Below, piece after piece: positions 11,701 to 26,700 of a DNA stretch of 64,000 bases. Each line of letters begins with the position of its first letter. Position 1 is the stretch's first letter. The DNA is from Colius striatus. Its lineage: Eukaryota > Chordata > Aves > Coliiformes > Coliidae. Location: NCBI RefSeq assembly GCF_028858725.1, contig NC_084773.1, positions 18,484,850-18,548,849 of the forward strand, read 5' to 3'. The position numbers and the translations under genes are program-made. The notes below the pieces were generated by a model. That model saw nothing but the letters and a program-made list of their open reading frames with translations, searched no databases and was not told where the DNA came from.

Positions 11701-14700
11701 ACCTAGAATTTGGTCTTCACCATCACCACTGGTCAGCTCAGAGACAGCGCTCAACACTGTACCTGATACCCTTTGTATTGCAATGAAAGGCAGTCACACA
11801 AGGCAGTGCACAAGATGTGAATTTTAGGATAATGACAGTCAAGTCATGTATTACAAAAATAAGATCAATAATAACAACAGACAAGCTGAAAGGCACAACT
11901 CAAAGACATTACTCCAGCGTGATGCCATCCTGTTACAACAGCTTCCACCCACTAAACATAAGTCCTAGTGAGGTCAATCAGTTTTATCTCTGACACTGCT
12001 CCACTGCTTCTGACTGACACCCTTAAAACTTGAAGGGAAAACACCACCTGTAGGCTTCCCACTCTCAGTCCACCTCAACTCACACAAATTAAACACAGAA
12101 AGACACTAAATCTGAGGCTCTTGCATGTGCCTGGAAAGAAAGCAGATTATTGCAAAGGCCTAAATGGAACAGCCTGCTCCCATCTTCTCCCCCTATGCCC
12201 TGTAGTGCTTGTAGGGCACCTACTATCAGATGCTGTAGAGCATGATCATGCCTCTTATGAATACTACTAATTAACAACAATACCACCACACCCCAGTGAA
12301 TTGGCTGCAGATCTGGCTTCCTCACTATGACAGGCAAACCAGCAGGCCACGCGTGCAGCATCACGTAGCTGGCCCACACTGCCCAGTTCTCACAAGGAAG
12401 ACTCCCCTAGGGAGTGTTAGGCCACAGACTAAATTATCATCTCATTCAACATTTTTTCTCTCATATTCTACTCTGTTCTGAGATTTATGGGGCAATCACT
12501 GCAAAGGGCAGGTGGAAAAGACTAAGCTAGCTCCTAACAAGGTTGGAAACAAACCAGGAAGGCATTATCAGCCTGCAAACCGGCTTCCCACTTTGATCAC
12601 AGCTGCACACTCCACCTGCTTCCAAAGGCAACGACTACACAAGCTCATCTTTCCCCTTGTCAAAACAGAAGAAGAGTCAGCTGAGATTGCTGACTGAAAA
12701 GACATGACACAGATCGCTGACCCTTCTGTAGGCAGATAGGAACTGCCTCCCAACAACTTTGGAAAATCAAAGCAGCAGCCTGAGGGGGAAAAAAAATGAC
12801 TTTCTTCTCTGCCTTCTCTACCCACAGCAAGGTGCATTCAGACACAGCCTGAAGGAATATGAGCTACAGAAAAGTGATGGAATAAATAGAAAAAGGCAAC
12901 AGAGCAAAGGAGAGGAAAAACATCAAAGGAAACTGCAGCTAGCAGCTGGGAAGTGAGATTAAATCCCTTGTTAAAATCCATGTTTTACAGGGCCTGCTAA
13001 AACATATATAAAGGGGAATTTTTGGTATTATACCCACCTGTCTGTCACCTCTTTCAGCCTTCAGGGCAAACAAGGTTTTGCTTTAAGCTTCTTAAGTCAG
13101 TATATTACATTACTTGGGTATTGTTATTTACAAAGTGCTCTAGGTGCACCTACTGCTTTACAGACAATTGAAGTGACAGCTCAGGCCTTAAATAAGATGC
13201 AACATTTAATGAGAGGCATGGCAGCTCAAGGTGACAGTAAACAAAATAACTGTATGAAAAACATGCTTCAAAACAGTGAAAGAGGAGACATATCTAATGT
13301 GCTTGCAAATTATTAGTTACTATTTTTAAAATCAAAGAACTGTGATCTAAGGACTAAGAGCATATGACTTGAGATAAAAAAAATACATCTGGGTTCTCCA
13401 CCACATTCAGGCTCCAACAGTCAATGCAGTCTTTGATAAATTCATAAGCCCTTATCTAAGTTTTAGGGAAAATGATAGCATCTCCTCTTGTAAGACTCAA
13501 AAAGGCTGTTTTGGTAGCATTATAAATAGCAAAGAATCTAAAATGCTTTCTGCACTAGACCCACAGCTAGTGGTTGAACTATGAAGTGTTTTTTTGAGCT
13601 AAGATATCTTGATGGAAACAAATAAGAGAGCACAGAACTACCCAGCAACCCAGGGAGAATGAGCCAACTCATAGTTATTCTTCACTAGGAAAATGTGAAA
13701 ACTTACTGCTTTCTGAACTCTTCCTGTTTCTGTTCAACTAGATGGATATTATTTGTAATTCCTTTCTGTTAGACTATACAATGATTAAAACTCAAAATCT
13801 CTGTCCCACCATACCTGCAGACAAGTCCAAGTCAACCTTTATTACCTATGAACTACCAGGTTTATTCAGTCTCTTGCCATAACATACGTCATTCAGACAT
13901 GTACATTCATGGAACCTTTTTTCCTCTAATTCCCTCCATTTTTCAACATCTTTTTGAATAGACACTACATTTTGTCTGTGTTGTAGCAGTCTCACAAATG
14001 ATGCATTTTAAGGTCATGCTACTTCCTTCACTGAAACGGTACTACTCTGCTCCTCAGCTCAAGATTGTACTCACCCTCTTACCTCCTCCAGAGATAAATA
14101 AGTGCTCAGGTTCAAACTGTTCTCAAGCATGACCCAACCTTTATTTCTGGAGCTGCTGCCTTCAACTATCTTAAATTCTGCACTCCATAAGTATGATCTA
14201 CAATCTTTTATTGTGAATATGCCATCTTATACTTGATTGTATTAGCACACACTGCCTATCTGGGTCACTCTGTGCAATACATTTTCCACCTCAAAAAAGA
14301 ACATTTGATGTCACCAAAAATTTTGCTATGGTAGAAGACACATACTGTATTTTCTTACAGATTGCTAAAGATACCAGACAGCATTCTGACAAAAAAATGA
14401 CAGGTGATCTTACCTTGATAAAGAAACAAAAACCTATGTGCTTTTCCCAGTGTTTGTTTGTTTCTTCTGTTTTCCAATATTTCCTAGAACACTGAGGTGT
14501 TAGTAACTGCTACAGATGATTGTATGTAAGATGAAATATGCATAAAATAAGCCACAAAGAGACCATCTGCAGTGGCCACTCCCAGTGTTGGTAAAAGCTC
14601 AAAAACCAGCTGGGACATCTGAAAGTTAATACACCACTACAGGCCACCAAAGAAGTGAAAGAAAAGCAAACCTTGTGCAGCATGATTACTAAGAGCAGTA

Positions 14701-17700
14701 AGCAAATGTAGTGCTGCACGCTGAACTAGCTGCCAGAGGTAGTAATGCCAGCTTGTAAAGCCTACTAAGAAGGAATTACAATAATTGGGGATTGTAGTCA
14801 TGAGCTACTACAGCATGTCGTCAACAGGGCAATAAGGGTGTAGTCTATGGAACCAGAGAAACCACAGCTTTCTTACTGTGGTTATGGAAAAGGTGTGAGC
14901 ACAAGCTGCACCACGATTTTTTGGTTTATCCCTTGTAACTGGATAGCTCTTAAGCTGAAACAGCAAAGGAAAGAATAGCCTTCCAATTAAAAATCTCCAA
15001 AATCTAACAAGGTGGTTTGGTTTGCAGAGGGTGGGGGACAGGGAATTAAGCAGCTTTAGTGTATCCACAATGACAATACCTTTAAAGAAGTGTAATGGAA
15101 AATACAATCCTTCAACTACAAGATGGATCAAAATAAAGGATTTTGCTATGGTGGCAATAGAGTTGTTACACTATCTGATAAATAACACAACTGGCTAGCT
15201 ATAAGCACATCTCAACAGCAGGGCTGCTTTCAAAGAGCATCCTGAAAGCAATTTGGCTTCCTATGCACCGCTTACTTTGAATATCAGAAGTTTTATCAAA
15301 CTTGAATTTGCCATAGCCTTCACTAAACAAGGAAAGGAAAGTAACACCTAAACCAGAGCCAAAGCAGGGTACAGTTGACCATGAAACTAATGCTCATACT
15401 ATGAGGTGTATTCTTCCTAAGGCCTTAACTGTATAAAGTGCTTTAAGCACGCTGTACAAATGAATTCAACCCCACAGAGCCAAGCAGCATCTGATATGAT
15501 GCAGACAGTAAAAAATCAAATCTCAAGGTTTAGGGGTTTTTTTCTGAAAGACCTGTGCTCCTTAATGCCTTTGTAACATTGGGCCCTAACACTTCAGGCT
15601 GACATTGCGCTACATTGATTAAAACAGTAATTCAGAAAACCTAGGGAAAAGAAAAGGGGGGCTGAACAATCACAGTTAATCTCATCACCTCAGTGACATG
15701 CTGAGAATGTAATTAATCCTACATTTATTTAGAGAACTTCACACCCTACACATAAAGCAGAAACTCCCTGCTGGCTTCAGACTAGGTAATTATGTTCTAA
15801 CATAAGGACTTGGTTTCGACTGTAAAAAAGAGATGAAAAGGAAAACAGATCCATGAAGCTACCCTATCTTTTTGGGCATGTCTCACCTGCAAATCAAGAG
15901 AAACAAATATAACACGCTTGGGAACAACTGACTTAGCTTTAATTTACTTAGCTCCAAAAAAGACAGCAGCTTCTACAGAGAGTGTATAAATGCCATCAAG
16001 AATCCTGTCTTCTACTTGAAAACAAATAGTCCATGCTTGAACTGGCATGTTACACCTACAGTCACCAAAAGGAGCAAGGTTACACATGTCTCAGGTTGGG
16101 GAGCACATATAGGTGAAGGTGTGACTACAAAGTACACACACATTAAAGCAGCCTACCTAGCAGTATAACGAGTCAAGTTGCAGATAGAGTTCCACAGGAC
16201 ACACAGACAATATAACAGTTCATCTCTTTTACCATACAGATCTCCTTCACTGTGTGAGATGAAGCTACTGGAACACAAATAATGATTTTATATTTTTTTT
16301 GCAACAGAGCAGGTGAGATGGTAAGTTAAAAGCAGAAAAACAGTGATAATGGAAAACACAATACAAATCATATGAGATCAAACACCTTATTCTCCAGCTC
16401 TCCTCATACCAATAAACTTTGATAAGGAGCTATACAGCTGTGTGTAACTAAGTGTAATAACCCCTGGAAAACTGTCAGGAACACTAACAGCTTCACCTCC
16501 AATTCAGGAACACAAAGTACACTGTTACTGGTACTACCACAGAACATATTTAAAACTAAACGTGTATTTAAATGTTAGGTAAAACTATTTAAATTCAGCA
16601 TGGGCTCAGTTGTTCTCTTGTGATGGGATGCAGAACAGCATGCACTTAACTGTCTGCCTGGACAAGGACTCGTAGGAAGTGGTGAGCCTTTCACCTAGCC
16701 ACTCTTATTAGGGCCAGCAGGCATCCTGCAGCCGAGCTACCAGAAGGCACACGTGTACAACAGAGGGCAACAAAAAGCAATGTGAATAGAGTCTGGCACA
16801 AAGGGGAACACAAAACACTGGAGAAAGACATCAGGCTATACAAAGGAACCTCAACACAGCAAGAGTCGGTGGGTGAACTACTCTGACGGCTATAAAGGAC
16901 ACAGCTCCTGTGGGAGTCACATAACTTCTGCCTGGCAGAGGGAAAAAGCTCCCCTTCAACAAACCCCCACCTAGATTGCTACAGTCTTAGCAGCCCGTAT
17001 TGCAGCTATCAGACAACCAGTGGTTTCCCCAAAGCTCATCCTCCTCTCCCTCATCACCTTCTGTTCAAAGTAAGGCATGAACTATGGAGAAAAGCTCAGA
17101 CTTACAACACAAATTCAGTTACAGCTTCACCTTGCAGAGGCTGCCATGTGTATTTTAATGGTTTGGAAAAACTCTGACCTAAAGAAAACAAGAAGTATGC
17201 AAACCAGACAAATTAAATCTAATTTTATTATGGAAGTGAAAGGAATAACAGAAGTGGCAGCAGGGTGGATGATAAGCTCACTTAGCAGGGGGATCAAATG
17301 AAGTGATGACATGTCATTATGACCTCAGGGGTTAAAGATGCAATTTTCCATCTGGCTGCATCTGGCTTTTCAACATAAATGTTGACACCACCTACCGAGA
17401 TTTACTACAAGCTGCCTCCACAGGCCTTGGTCTAGCCTTTGTTTCCCAGGATAACATTTACTTTTCCTCCTCTTCTGATAAGTTCTGCTGAGCAACCTGC
17501 TTCCTTTCTTCAAAACCTAATGAGCAGTTAAAAGGATTTTATATGCCACTTTATACAATAGATCAAATTAACAATAGGAATTTCAAAGGCAGCTCAGAGA
17601 GATACTAGAAACTAGGTAAAACTAGCTTGAAGATTGCAAAGAGGAAGATGGAATTGTAGCTGGACTTGTTGATGTCTTGCATTTTCTAAGACTCCTAGGA

Positions 17701-20700
17701 ATCCAATTCTCTTGTAGCAACAGGTACTTAAATGAAATACTTTTTTCTGAAATAAATAAAATCCTTAGAATTAAGAACTAGCTTGTACTCACCATACTCA
17801 AATGACTATTAGCCACCTGCATGGGTTTTATTCAGTAGCTGAATCGTTTCCAATCCCAGATACATTGTGCTTAAAATAAATCATCTTTTGCCATCCAGTG
17901 ACACATTTACTTATTCATCTAATTTAGCAACAAACTATGATCTCAAGCCAAATTTGTAATCAGCTATTAACATACTGTTGACTATGAGGGTTTTATTTCC
18001 ACATAGAATATTTAAAAGCTGGTACCTACCAGTGGTGTTTCTTTCCTAGAGGCTTAATCTGGAATAGGACTGTGTGCTTACTGCCACTTGATGCATCCAT
18101 TACATTTTTGCCTCTGCCAAAGATTATTTTCTAAGCCTACAGCTCCCAGACTTTTCTCTGCCAGTATAGGTCAGCTGAAAACCTTGCTTCCAGCTGTTTT
18201 TAAAGTGCCCAGATTCCTCACTAAAAAGAGCCTACAGTCTGTTTTATCTGTTTAAACAAAGAGGCCCCAACCTCCACTAGGACCTGGTTCCATACCAGGG
18301 AAAAAGCAGAAGAAAAGCCTTCCACAGATTTGAGAGCACCCTGGGACTGCAGCTTTGAAAAGACAGGAGAAAAAGGAGACAAAGAAAGTTAATGGAGCTT
18401 GCATGGAGCAAGGAATAGCTAAGAAACAAAACACAGAAAGTATGCAGACTGATCGGACATGCAGATAACTTCACTGAAAGACCACCACAAAAATATCTAT
18501 AGACACCTTCCCCTCCTAAAACTCTTTCACCACCCTGGCAGTTACCAGAGAAGTGTCATAACCTCCTTCCCCTGGAATAAGATGATGTATGATCCTTCTC
18601 TCCAGATGCCTTACTCACCTTTGGGAGCTTGGAACCCTTGTCCTTAACAGATAAATCAGCATCCACTTCTCTATTTGTTAAGGTATTTTCTGAATGACAA
18701 GTGAACTTTGTTGTTCCCTTCAAAACAAGTGAAAAAGCAAAGTGTAACTGTTCACTTTGCACACGCTTAACTTCAAGCACATGCTTCCCTGCTGAACTGA
18801 ACGGGAATGACTTAAGCATATGCTTAAATGCTCTCCTGATTCAGACCCTAAAAATAGGAATGGTTTTTGCAGCTCCTCTTTCTCTTATTCTCCTAATGAC
18901 AGACAGCTATTGTGCCATGTCATTATGACAATAAGATAGCTTAATTGCCCTCTTTCCAGAAGCTGTCAGTTCTGCTTAACTAGTACATAACGTATGCGTC
19001 TGGGAGTAAATGTGTTAATCTATCAGTCACTTGGATCTCCCATACATTCTCCTCTGCTGTATTTAAAGAATGCCTTGGTTTTTATGACTGATTTGCTAGA
19101 CATTATATTCATCGCTATGGGCAGCAGGGATATTACTGTCTTATGACTCATTTCTTCATGAAAGATGCATGAAATAACTTTCTCCTCCATTTACTGCAGT
19201 TTTTCAACTCAACTTCAACCCAAACGTGAACTTCCCCATGCTTGGATGTAAGGTGTGGCAGCATAAAATGAACTGGCTCTTCCTGAAACTCATCAGGACT
19301 GACGAATCAGACTGTTTGGAAACACCTGTAGTTGCTTCAGAATATTTTGTGCATTGCCACCTTTAGGAACATAGTCATTGAAAGCATACAAAGAACCATC
19401 AGGATCTACAACATGGAAATAGGCATGAACTAAAGGCCTCAAATTCTCCAAGAAGTGCTGGTAAGGTCACACCTAAATACACAGCCTGTGCAAGCTGGCT
19501 CAATTCCCTTTCATATTCACCTTTCTGATCATGATTACTACCAAGTTCCCTCTATATCCCCTCACTGCTTCTTGTGCTCTTAAGTTATTTTTTCTCCCAC
19601 AGTCTAAATTATTAACTGGAATGCAAGGACTATTTTTAAACACATTTTTATGAGTCTATATGTCACTATATTAAATACAACAGCAGCATTTTTGGTGTTT
19701 GTATTAGTAATGTCCTTCTTTTCAGAGAAATATTACTTCCAACTCACACACATACTTTTTGGGGGCCTTCTGAGAAGGCTTTGAAGACATAAAATGAGAG
19801 GGAGAAAAAACAAAAGCTGTATGAAAAATTGAATAAATCTGAGAAGAGAAATACAAAGCTTCAGAAGATTTGAACATGCAGCTTGTGTAGTGAGAAAGGG
19901 ATTCATTTTCCTACTAATACTTTGTTTTTTAAACCACAGAAGCATGATGATATCTCTAACCAGACTGGTTGCAAAGTTTCCAAAACTCTGGAAATAAGTA
20001 AGGCTGTGTCGCCTCCACTGGAAGAACACAGGTGAGACAGAGAAGTGCTGAAGTGTAGGGACTTTGTCTGGAGCCACTGTTTCCTCTCCAGTGAAGTGGA
20101 AGCCAAACCACTCTGCCAGGGAGAGTGAGCTGGCAAGCAACTACAGGGGTGAGAGTAGACAGCACACTGAGATTTGTGACACTTATCCCAGTGTTAATAA
20201 TCAACTGGTACAACTGCTACGGTCCATAAATCAACCATTTCATACAGTTGTAAATGCTCTGCACATGCATCTGACCAGAACTGGAAGTTCTCAGTTCTGC
20301 TGGAATTTACAAATTCAATCCTGAATTAGGAGCTGCCTTTTTCATAACACTAAGTGCTATACAAACAGTTTTCCTCCTAAGAAAGACTGCGATGGAATGA
20401 ACATTCACCAGAAGTTGGGGTTTTTTCCCCAAAACCATTAACATGCTAAAAGTCACATTTCTATTTAAAATGCAATTCCTCCCTCACGTCTCCAGGGATG
20501 CCAATGTATGGAATGTCTTCACTTATGTAATAAGAAGAGCTGGATAGCCAAGGTTACTCAATGAAAAGGCTGATCACATTTCCATTTACAGGGGATTTAT
20601 TTTGTTCACAGATGAAACATGCTGAAATCCTTTCCTACACTTACAACTACTTCAGAACTTACTTGCTTTTTTGAATCCAGATGCAATAATCTGTAATGAA

Positions 20701-23700
20701 GAGATCATTAAGGATGTAGGCAGGGTCATTCTCCATAAATATCTTGTGAATGTCCAGCAGACACTTCAAAACTGCAGCTTTTCCTGGAAATACATTTTTT
20801 TCTTCTGTTAATCCATTAGAAATCATAGTAGAGAATCTTTACCATCTTCTCACCTTTGAGGCTTTAATAACTTGTCTGTTACCTGCAACCATCTTGCAAC
20901 TTTAAGTTGATTCACTGTCTCAGAATGGCAGTGATGTGAATCTCCACCTATGTGGATTTGGAGCCTCTGAATTCAGTAGGCATCTCTCCACAAGGCTGAA
21001 GCCTCAAGGCATAGCCATGTTTGTAATTCCCTACAGCTGAAGAAGCCCCGTCCCCTAGCTTTTCCACATCTGAGTTGTGCCAGCCTAAACTTGAGCACAG
21101 ACATACAGTGCACCATATTTAAAAACAAAATAAACAAAAACTAACAAAGCAAGCTGAAAAGTAACTCACAAATAACAAGAAGTTATATTCCAACAGTTAT
21201 GCGAACAAAGAGAAAAATGTCTTTCCCTGTATGTCTACACAAGTACCTGTGCTGGAAAACAGTAAGGTTGGGAAGCACAGCCCATCAACAGGGTCAAACA
21301 GGCAGGAGCCACAGCACTTCTGTGGGCCCATGTAAGCACAATAGCATCACTTAACATCTAACCATTGCCTTCAGTTATGCAGAACTTCTCCCACTGCTGT
21401 TAGTTACAGAATAACTCAACAAATTGAGCCTCCAGAAAGAAAATTACATCTCAGGCTCAAGAAGGTGCCGTTTGACAAGCAGTTGCTAGATACATAAAAG
21501 GTTAAAAACTGGAATGTTTTCTTATTCCACAACCAGAATTTTTTCTGTAGTCAGTTAAATTTTCTTCATATGCAACTGCTGTTCAAGAAGAGAAATGATT
21601 AATGCAACCTCCAATTAGCTGGAATCCCCTCCCTTAGTTTTCTGATGAAAGCTGTAAAGGGTTAAGTGCTGGAACACTAAAAAAAAAAAAAAAAAAGATT
21701 TTCACTGTTTAATAGGGAGGGAAAAAAATCCCTACATTCAAATGAAAACAGCCACTATTGCAAATGGAATCTAATAACCCTCTCCCAAGAGGCTGGCTCC
21801 TCCTAGGCTATGGAACCTGAAAAATGGATGAAATTACATTCTACAGACTTGAAAAAAAGAGAGAGAGAGAGAGAGATCAGAACTCCCCCTGCTGTTCAAG
21901 CACAAGATTTGTTTGTTTGTTTTAAAGTAATTCCATGCTGGAAAAAATACAGAGAATGAAAGTTAAAAGGATGTTGGAAGATGGCAAATAAGGAGAAAGA
22001 ATGTGGAGAATAAAAAGCCATGGCAAACAGAACTGATAACAAACATTGGTTTGGAAGAGACCAATCAAAGAAAAGTCAGGAAAGAAAACATAAAATACCA
22101 AGTATAAGCTGATGAACTTTCACCACTGATGCATGTCAAGCCAAGCTTGTCAAATAACTATTTTGACTAAAAAGTGTGCTCTTTAAAAAAGAACTGATAT
22201 GTGGAATTAAAACTTTGCTAATTTTCTAGCTGTTGCTAACGTTCTAGCTGTCAAGCTGCCAGCCTCAACCATTTCCAACATCCACAACTGTTACTCACCT
22301 GCCAAGTAACGATGCAAATTAGTGACTGTAATGCTAATTCTCAATAAAAAGTTGTCTTTCTTCATAAATTTAAGATTATAGTAGCTTAATAGGCCTCTAA
22401 TCAGAGAGGCTGAAAAGCCAGTCAATCTTAATAGAGACCCCTACATACAGACAAACACATAGAGCACAGCAAACTCCCTAACTTCTGCTTTCAGGATATG
22501 CATCTTATGCACACAGCCTACGAAGATGTCCTTAGACAAAACTGCAGTTAACCTCTTACCACAGGAATAAAAAATAAGAGCTGAGGAGCAAACACTATTT
22601 AAGCCTTAAATTAGGATTTAAGATTCTTCAGAGAGACATGGACAGGCTGGATCGATGGGCTGAGGCCAACTGCATGAGGTTCAATAAGGCCAAGTGGTGT
22701 GTCCTGCACTTGAGCCACACCAATCCCACAGGCTTGGGACAGAGGGGCTTGAGAGCTGTCCTGAGGAAAAGGACCTGTGGGTGTTAATCAATCACAGCTG
22801 AACATGAGCCAGAAGTGTGCCCAGGTGGCCAAGAAGGCCAATGGCATCCTGGGCTGTATCAGAAATAGTGTGACCAGCAGGGCCAAGGAGGTGATTGTCC
22901 CCTTGTACTCAGCATTTGGGAGGCTGCACCTTGAATAGTGTGTCCAGTTCTGGGCCCCTCACTGCAATAAGGACATTGAGGTGCTGGAGCGTGTCCAGAG
23001 ACAGGCAACAAAGCTGGTGAAGGGTCTAGAGAACAGGTCTTATGAGGAGTGGCTGAGGGAACTGGGGATGTTTAGCCTAGAGGAGACTGAGAGAAGATAT
23101 GATCACTCCCTAAAAGCACCTGAAAGGGAGTTGTAGTGAGGTGGGGGTCCATCTCTTCTCTCCAGTAATGAATGGCAAAACATCAGGAAATGGGTTCAAG
23201 TAGTGCCAGGGGAGGTTTAGATTGGACATTAGGAAGAACTTTTTCGTTGAGAGGGTTATTAAGCACCGGAACAGGCTGCCCAGGGATGTGCTGGAGTCCC
23301 CACCCCTGGAGGAATTCAAAAGACACTTAGATGAAGTACTGAGGGATATGGTTTAGCTTAGTGGTGGGCTTGGCAGTGTGAGGTGAGTGGTTGGCTTTGA
23401 TGCTCTTAAAGATCTTTTCCAACCATAAGGATTCTATGATATTCCATAACACATACATGACTCTTGGCCTATATCTGTGAAATTTCACATCACAAGTTCT
23501 GCCTTTGGATATCTACTTCAGTAGACATCTGGTCTTCACTTTCAGGCTGTGGTTAGGTATTCAGTAGTATTACTACTTGCTTAAGTGCTCTTTGTTGCAC
23601 TACTTTGCTGCTCTGTGATGTGCCGGTGAAAGCGTTCATGAAACCATAGAGTGAAGTGGATCACAGACCTGATAAAGGCTAGGGGCTTTTTTGGCAGCTG

Positions 23701-26700
23701 CATCAGTCCAAGTCACTGAAAAGTTGTCCATCAAGTCTAAAATGTAGTAGTTTTAGAAGTCTTACTTCTTTTGTAGCTCCAGAATTGTCATTTAAGAAAT
23801 AGTCATTGGAGTTAGGAAAGCCATGGAACTGAAGACATACCATGACAGCTGGCAGATGACAGCCAGCAACTTGAATTCTACAGTTTCAGAAATCGAGTCC
23901 TCTCTCCCTAACTTAGTTCAAAAAAGCATACAATTGAACTCAGCTCTGTATCTGCCATTTGATGTAACAACCTACTGATTGGTTTTACACGATCATGAAA
24001 TTCTACCAGCTTTCATTCTGGCTATTTGGATGCAAAGAAAATCAACAGTCCCATCATTCTATTTTACATTTATTTTTCCTGCAGACTTCCATATGTTTCT
24101 CCACATTTTCAAGAAGGAAGAGCATCCATCTAAAAAGATGAACTTTACTGTCTCATTAAAAAGCCAAACCAGCATTCTTAAAAACAAGATAAGCACCCTT
24201 AGAGACTTCAAAATGAAAATGTTCTGATAATAACTTACTCAGCTAGGTGACAGTACTACTTGGTTTTAATGGGTACCTCAATGAAAAATATGATCCTAAA
24301 TCTGTTACTGTTAACTTTTGTATGGAAAGAAGCAAAGCATATTTCACGTCACAGAAAAGAGCTGAAATGAATTTTCTCTTTATTGTTGGCTCACAGACCA
24401 CACCTTCTAAACCAGTATTATAGAAGACTAACACAGTGTCAGTACATACTGACAGAACCAGCCCACACCACTTATTTATTACAGGTCTACTGAAATGAAA
24501 GAGCTTCATATATGTACATAAAAAATACACACAATGAACTTTTGTTAGTCAACTGTCAAATGCAGCATGTACATTTTGTTGGAAACAGCATCGCAGCTGG
24601 ATGTACCACTGCATTTCATTCCCTTTGCTAATCCCACCCAAAGAGCAGATAAATGCAGCAGATATCCTAGATAACCACACTGAATTCTGAACAGTTTTCC
24701 TGTAGTATTTTAAGTGTTATAGATGACTAAAACAGCATATGAAAAAAATCTGCTGAGGACTTCAACATGAAACAGCTTAATGCATTCATCTTACAATTAA
24801 CACTCTGGCAGGAAGCCTTAATTCCCAATAAAATGTGTTCCAGCCACACACAAGCATCCTTAATATCTTACAAATGCAGTGTCCTGTACCTTGGAAGTGA
24901 TCCACCAACATAGCACTAATATTTTTTAAGTCATATAACTTGAGGCATGAGAATTCTGAGAGGAATGAATTCTTTACTATTTGTAAATAGTCTACTGTGC
25001 TTATTATTATTACCAAAGCATTGTATTACTCTATGTCCCAGCTTCCACTACCAGCAGCCTGCGAGAAACCTCAAGTCAGCATGAAGTCAACTCAAATGGA
25101 TTCTTCTTTAAGTTAGTCACCAGTCCCTTCTCTCCTCCACTCCTGGTTATAGACAGGTGTATTCTGTATCTTTCCCAGTTCTTCAGTAGTTGGCTACTTT
25201 AACTTAGCACTTTTCACACTTTTACATGCGCTGTAACAGTAAATATTCATTTTACACACAAACCCCAGAACTTTCAGAAATTAAGACTAATCACCATTCC
25301 ATCACTACACTGCCAACTTCCTAATGTCCCTTCCAATGGATTTATGTCCACATGAAGGCAGCAATATATTTGCATCTGTTTCCCAGGCAGCACCTGGAGA
25401 TTCCCATGATACATAGTCAAGATAGTGTCCTCTTCTCCACTATCAATAAGTCCAGTTGAAATGGGCACATGTTCTCTTTTCTTGAGGCTTCCACGTGCCT
25501 GTTCAGTGTACTGAAGACCCACAGCCACTGCAGAGGCAGCTGGTTGCCCCATCCAGCACCGTTTCCCAGGCAACCAGCACAGCCCAGATCTGACACATTT
25601 CTTAACTTTCTCCACTGCTTTTGAACCACTCTAACTACATAAAGCTGAATTCCTTTTAAGGCTTAAGGCATCGATGTGTATGCAGATCACTGAGGTCATC
25701 CATCCTGGTCACGATCGTGGGTGACACGGAGCCCATGACAATAAGCACTACTGAGGCCATTGTGTCTTGGCAGCAGAGGGTAAGGAGGCAACAGCAGCCA
25801 TGTGTCCAGCATAGGGGGATGAAGTAGGAAACCTGACATATAGCTACTGTGGACACCACTTTCCTTACAGAACTACTGAAAATACTTTGGTGGATCACTA
25901 AACATTCACTCCAGTACCACTTTCCATCATAGCATTAAAAGAAAAGCAAATAGCTTACCTCTCCTGTCCTGTCCTCTTAAATAATCCCAAAGGCTGGCAG
26001 CGCTGTCTGATCTCAGTTTCATTACCAGTGGTTTATCTTGTTTTTATTTATTTTATTTTCAATCACCAATACTTTTTGGCAGTAGCAGAGATTAATACTG
26101 CCATTTGTGGGTCATTTTGTTAATCTTGCAACTCACAAGCACTGAAAATAAACCACCAAAGGGCCGCTTCTCAGTGATCCTTCTGTCCAAAAATAGAATA
26201 ATCTAACACTGAATGTCTTTTTTTAAATAGTAACTCAGAATAAACAGAAGTTAACAACCCAAGATATAAACATGGTTGTGTACAACCATAGGTTTGAAGA
26301 TTTGTGCTGTCATATGAGAGTTTTCTGGGATAAACAGGGGATGAGGAAAAGTAAGTTGCTGCCAAAAGAATAATTTGCAGAAAAATATATAACAAGTACT
26401 AAAAGAACAATGAAAAATACAAGTTTTGATGTCAATACAAAAATCAGGATTTCTGTTCTTCCAAGACTATCCCTAGGCTTGCCACACTCTCATCTCAACC
26501 ATTTTGCCTTAATCCTACAAAGAACCGAAACACTGAATATGAACCACAAAATCACTCCTTGCCCTCAAACGTGTGATTCTGTATGACAATGCTGAAGTGG
26601 GCGACACAACGGAACAGTTTAGGATTTTAGATGGCTGCATGTCAAATTCAGTTAATTTTGAAGAGGAAAAAAGAAAATAATTAATAGACTGTCTCAACTT

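Larger units (their letters stand above)
2707..20662 (-). other. SHQ1 intron 10 (about 18 kb)
   Basis: GT-AG intron between exons 10 and 11. It contains a CR1 3' end (10655-10858), a tRNA-SINE relic (13340-13560), a G-quadruplex motif (3408-3434), a possible CR1 tail near 5405-5425, and AT-rich homeodomain-motif-rich stretches near 6405-6650, 17085-17400 and 18880-19080. A block near 15430-15470 (TATAAAGTGCTTTAAGCACG) could be another SINE tail. No nested gene was found. Confidence 0.85.

Noticed and set aside
17310-18929. 14-bp word CATGTCATTATGAC present twice (17310-17323 and 18916-18929)
   Set aside because: Several shared 14-mers are expected by chance in 64 kb, so this alone is not evidence of duplication.
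19733-20140. 135-codon minus-strand open frame
   Set aside because: Intronic, no homology recognised, low-complexity hydrophobic end, overlapped by other random frames.
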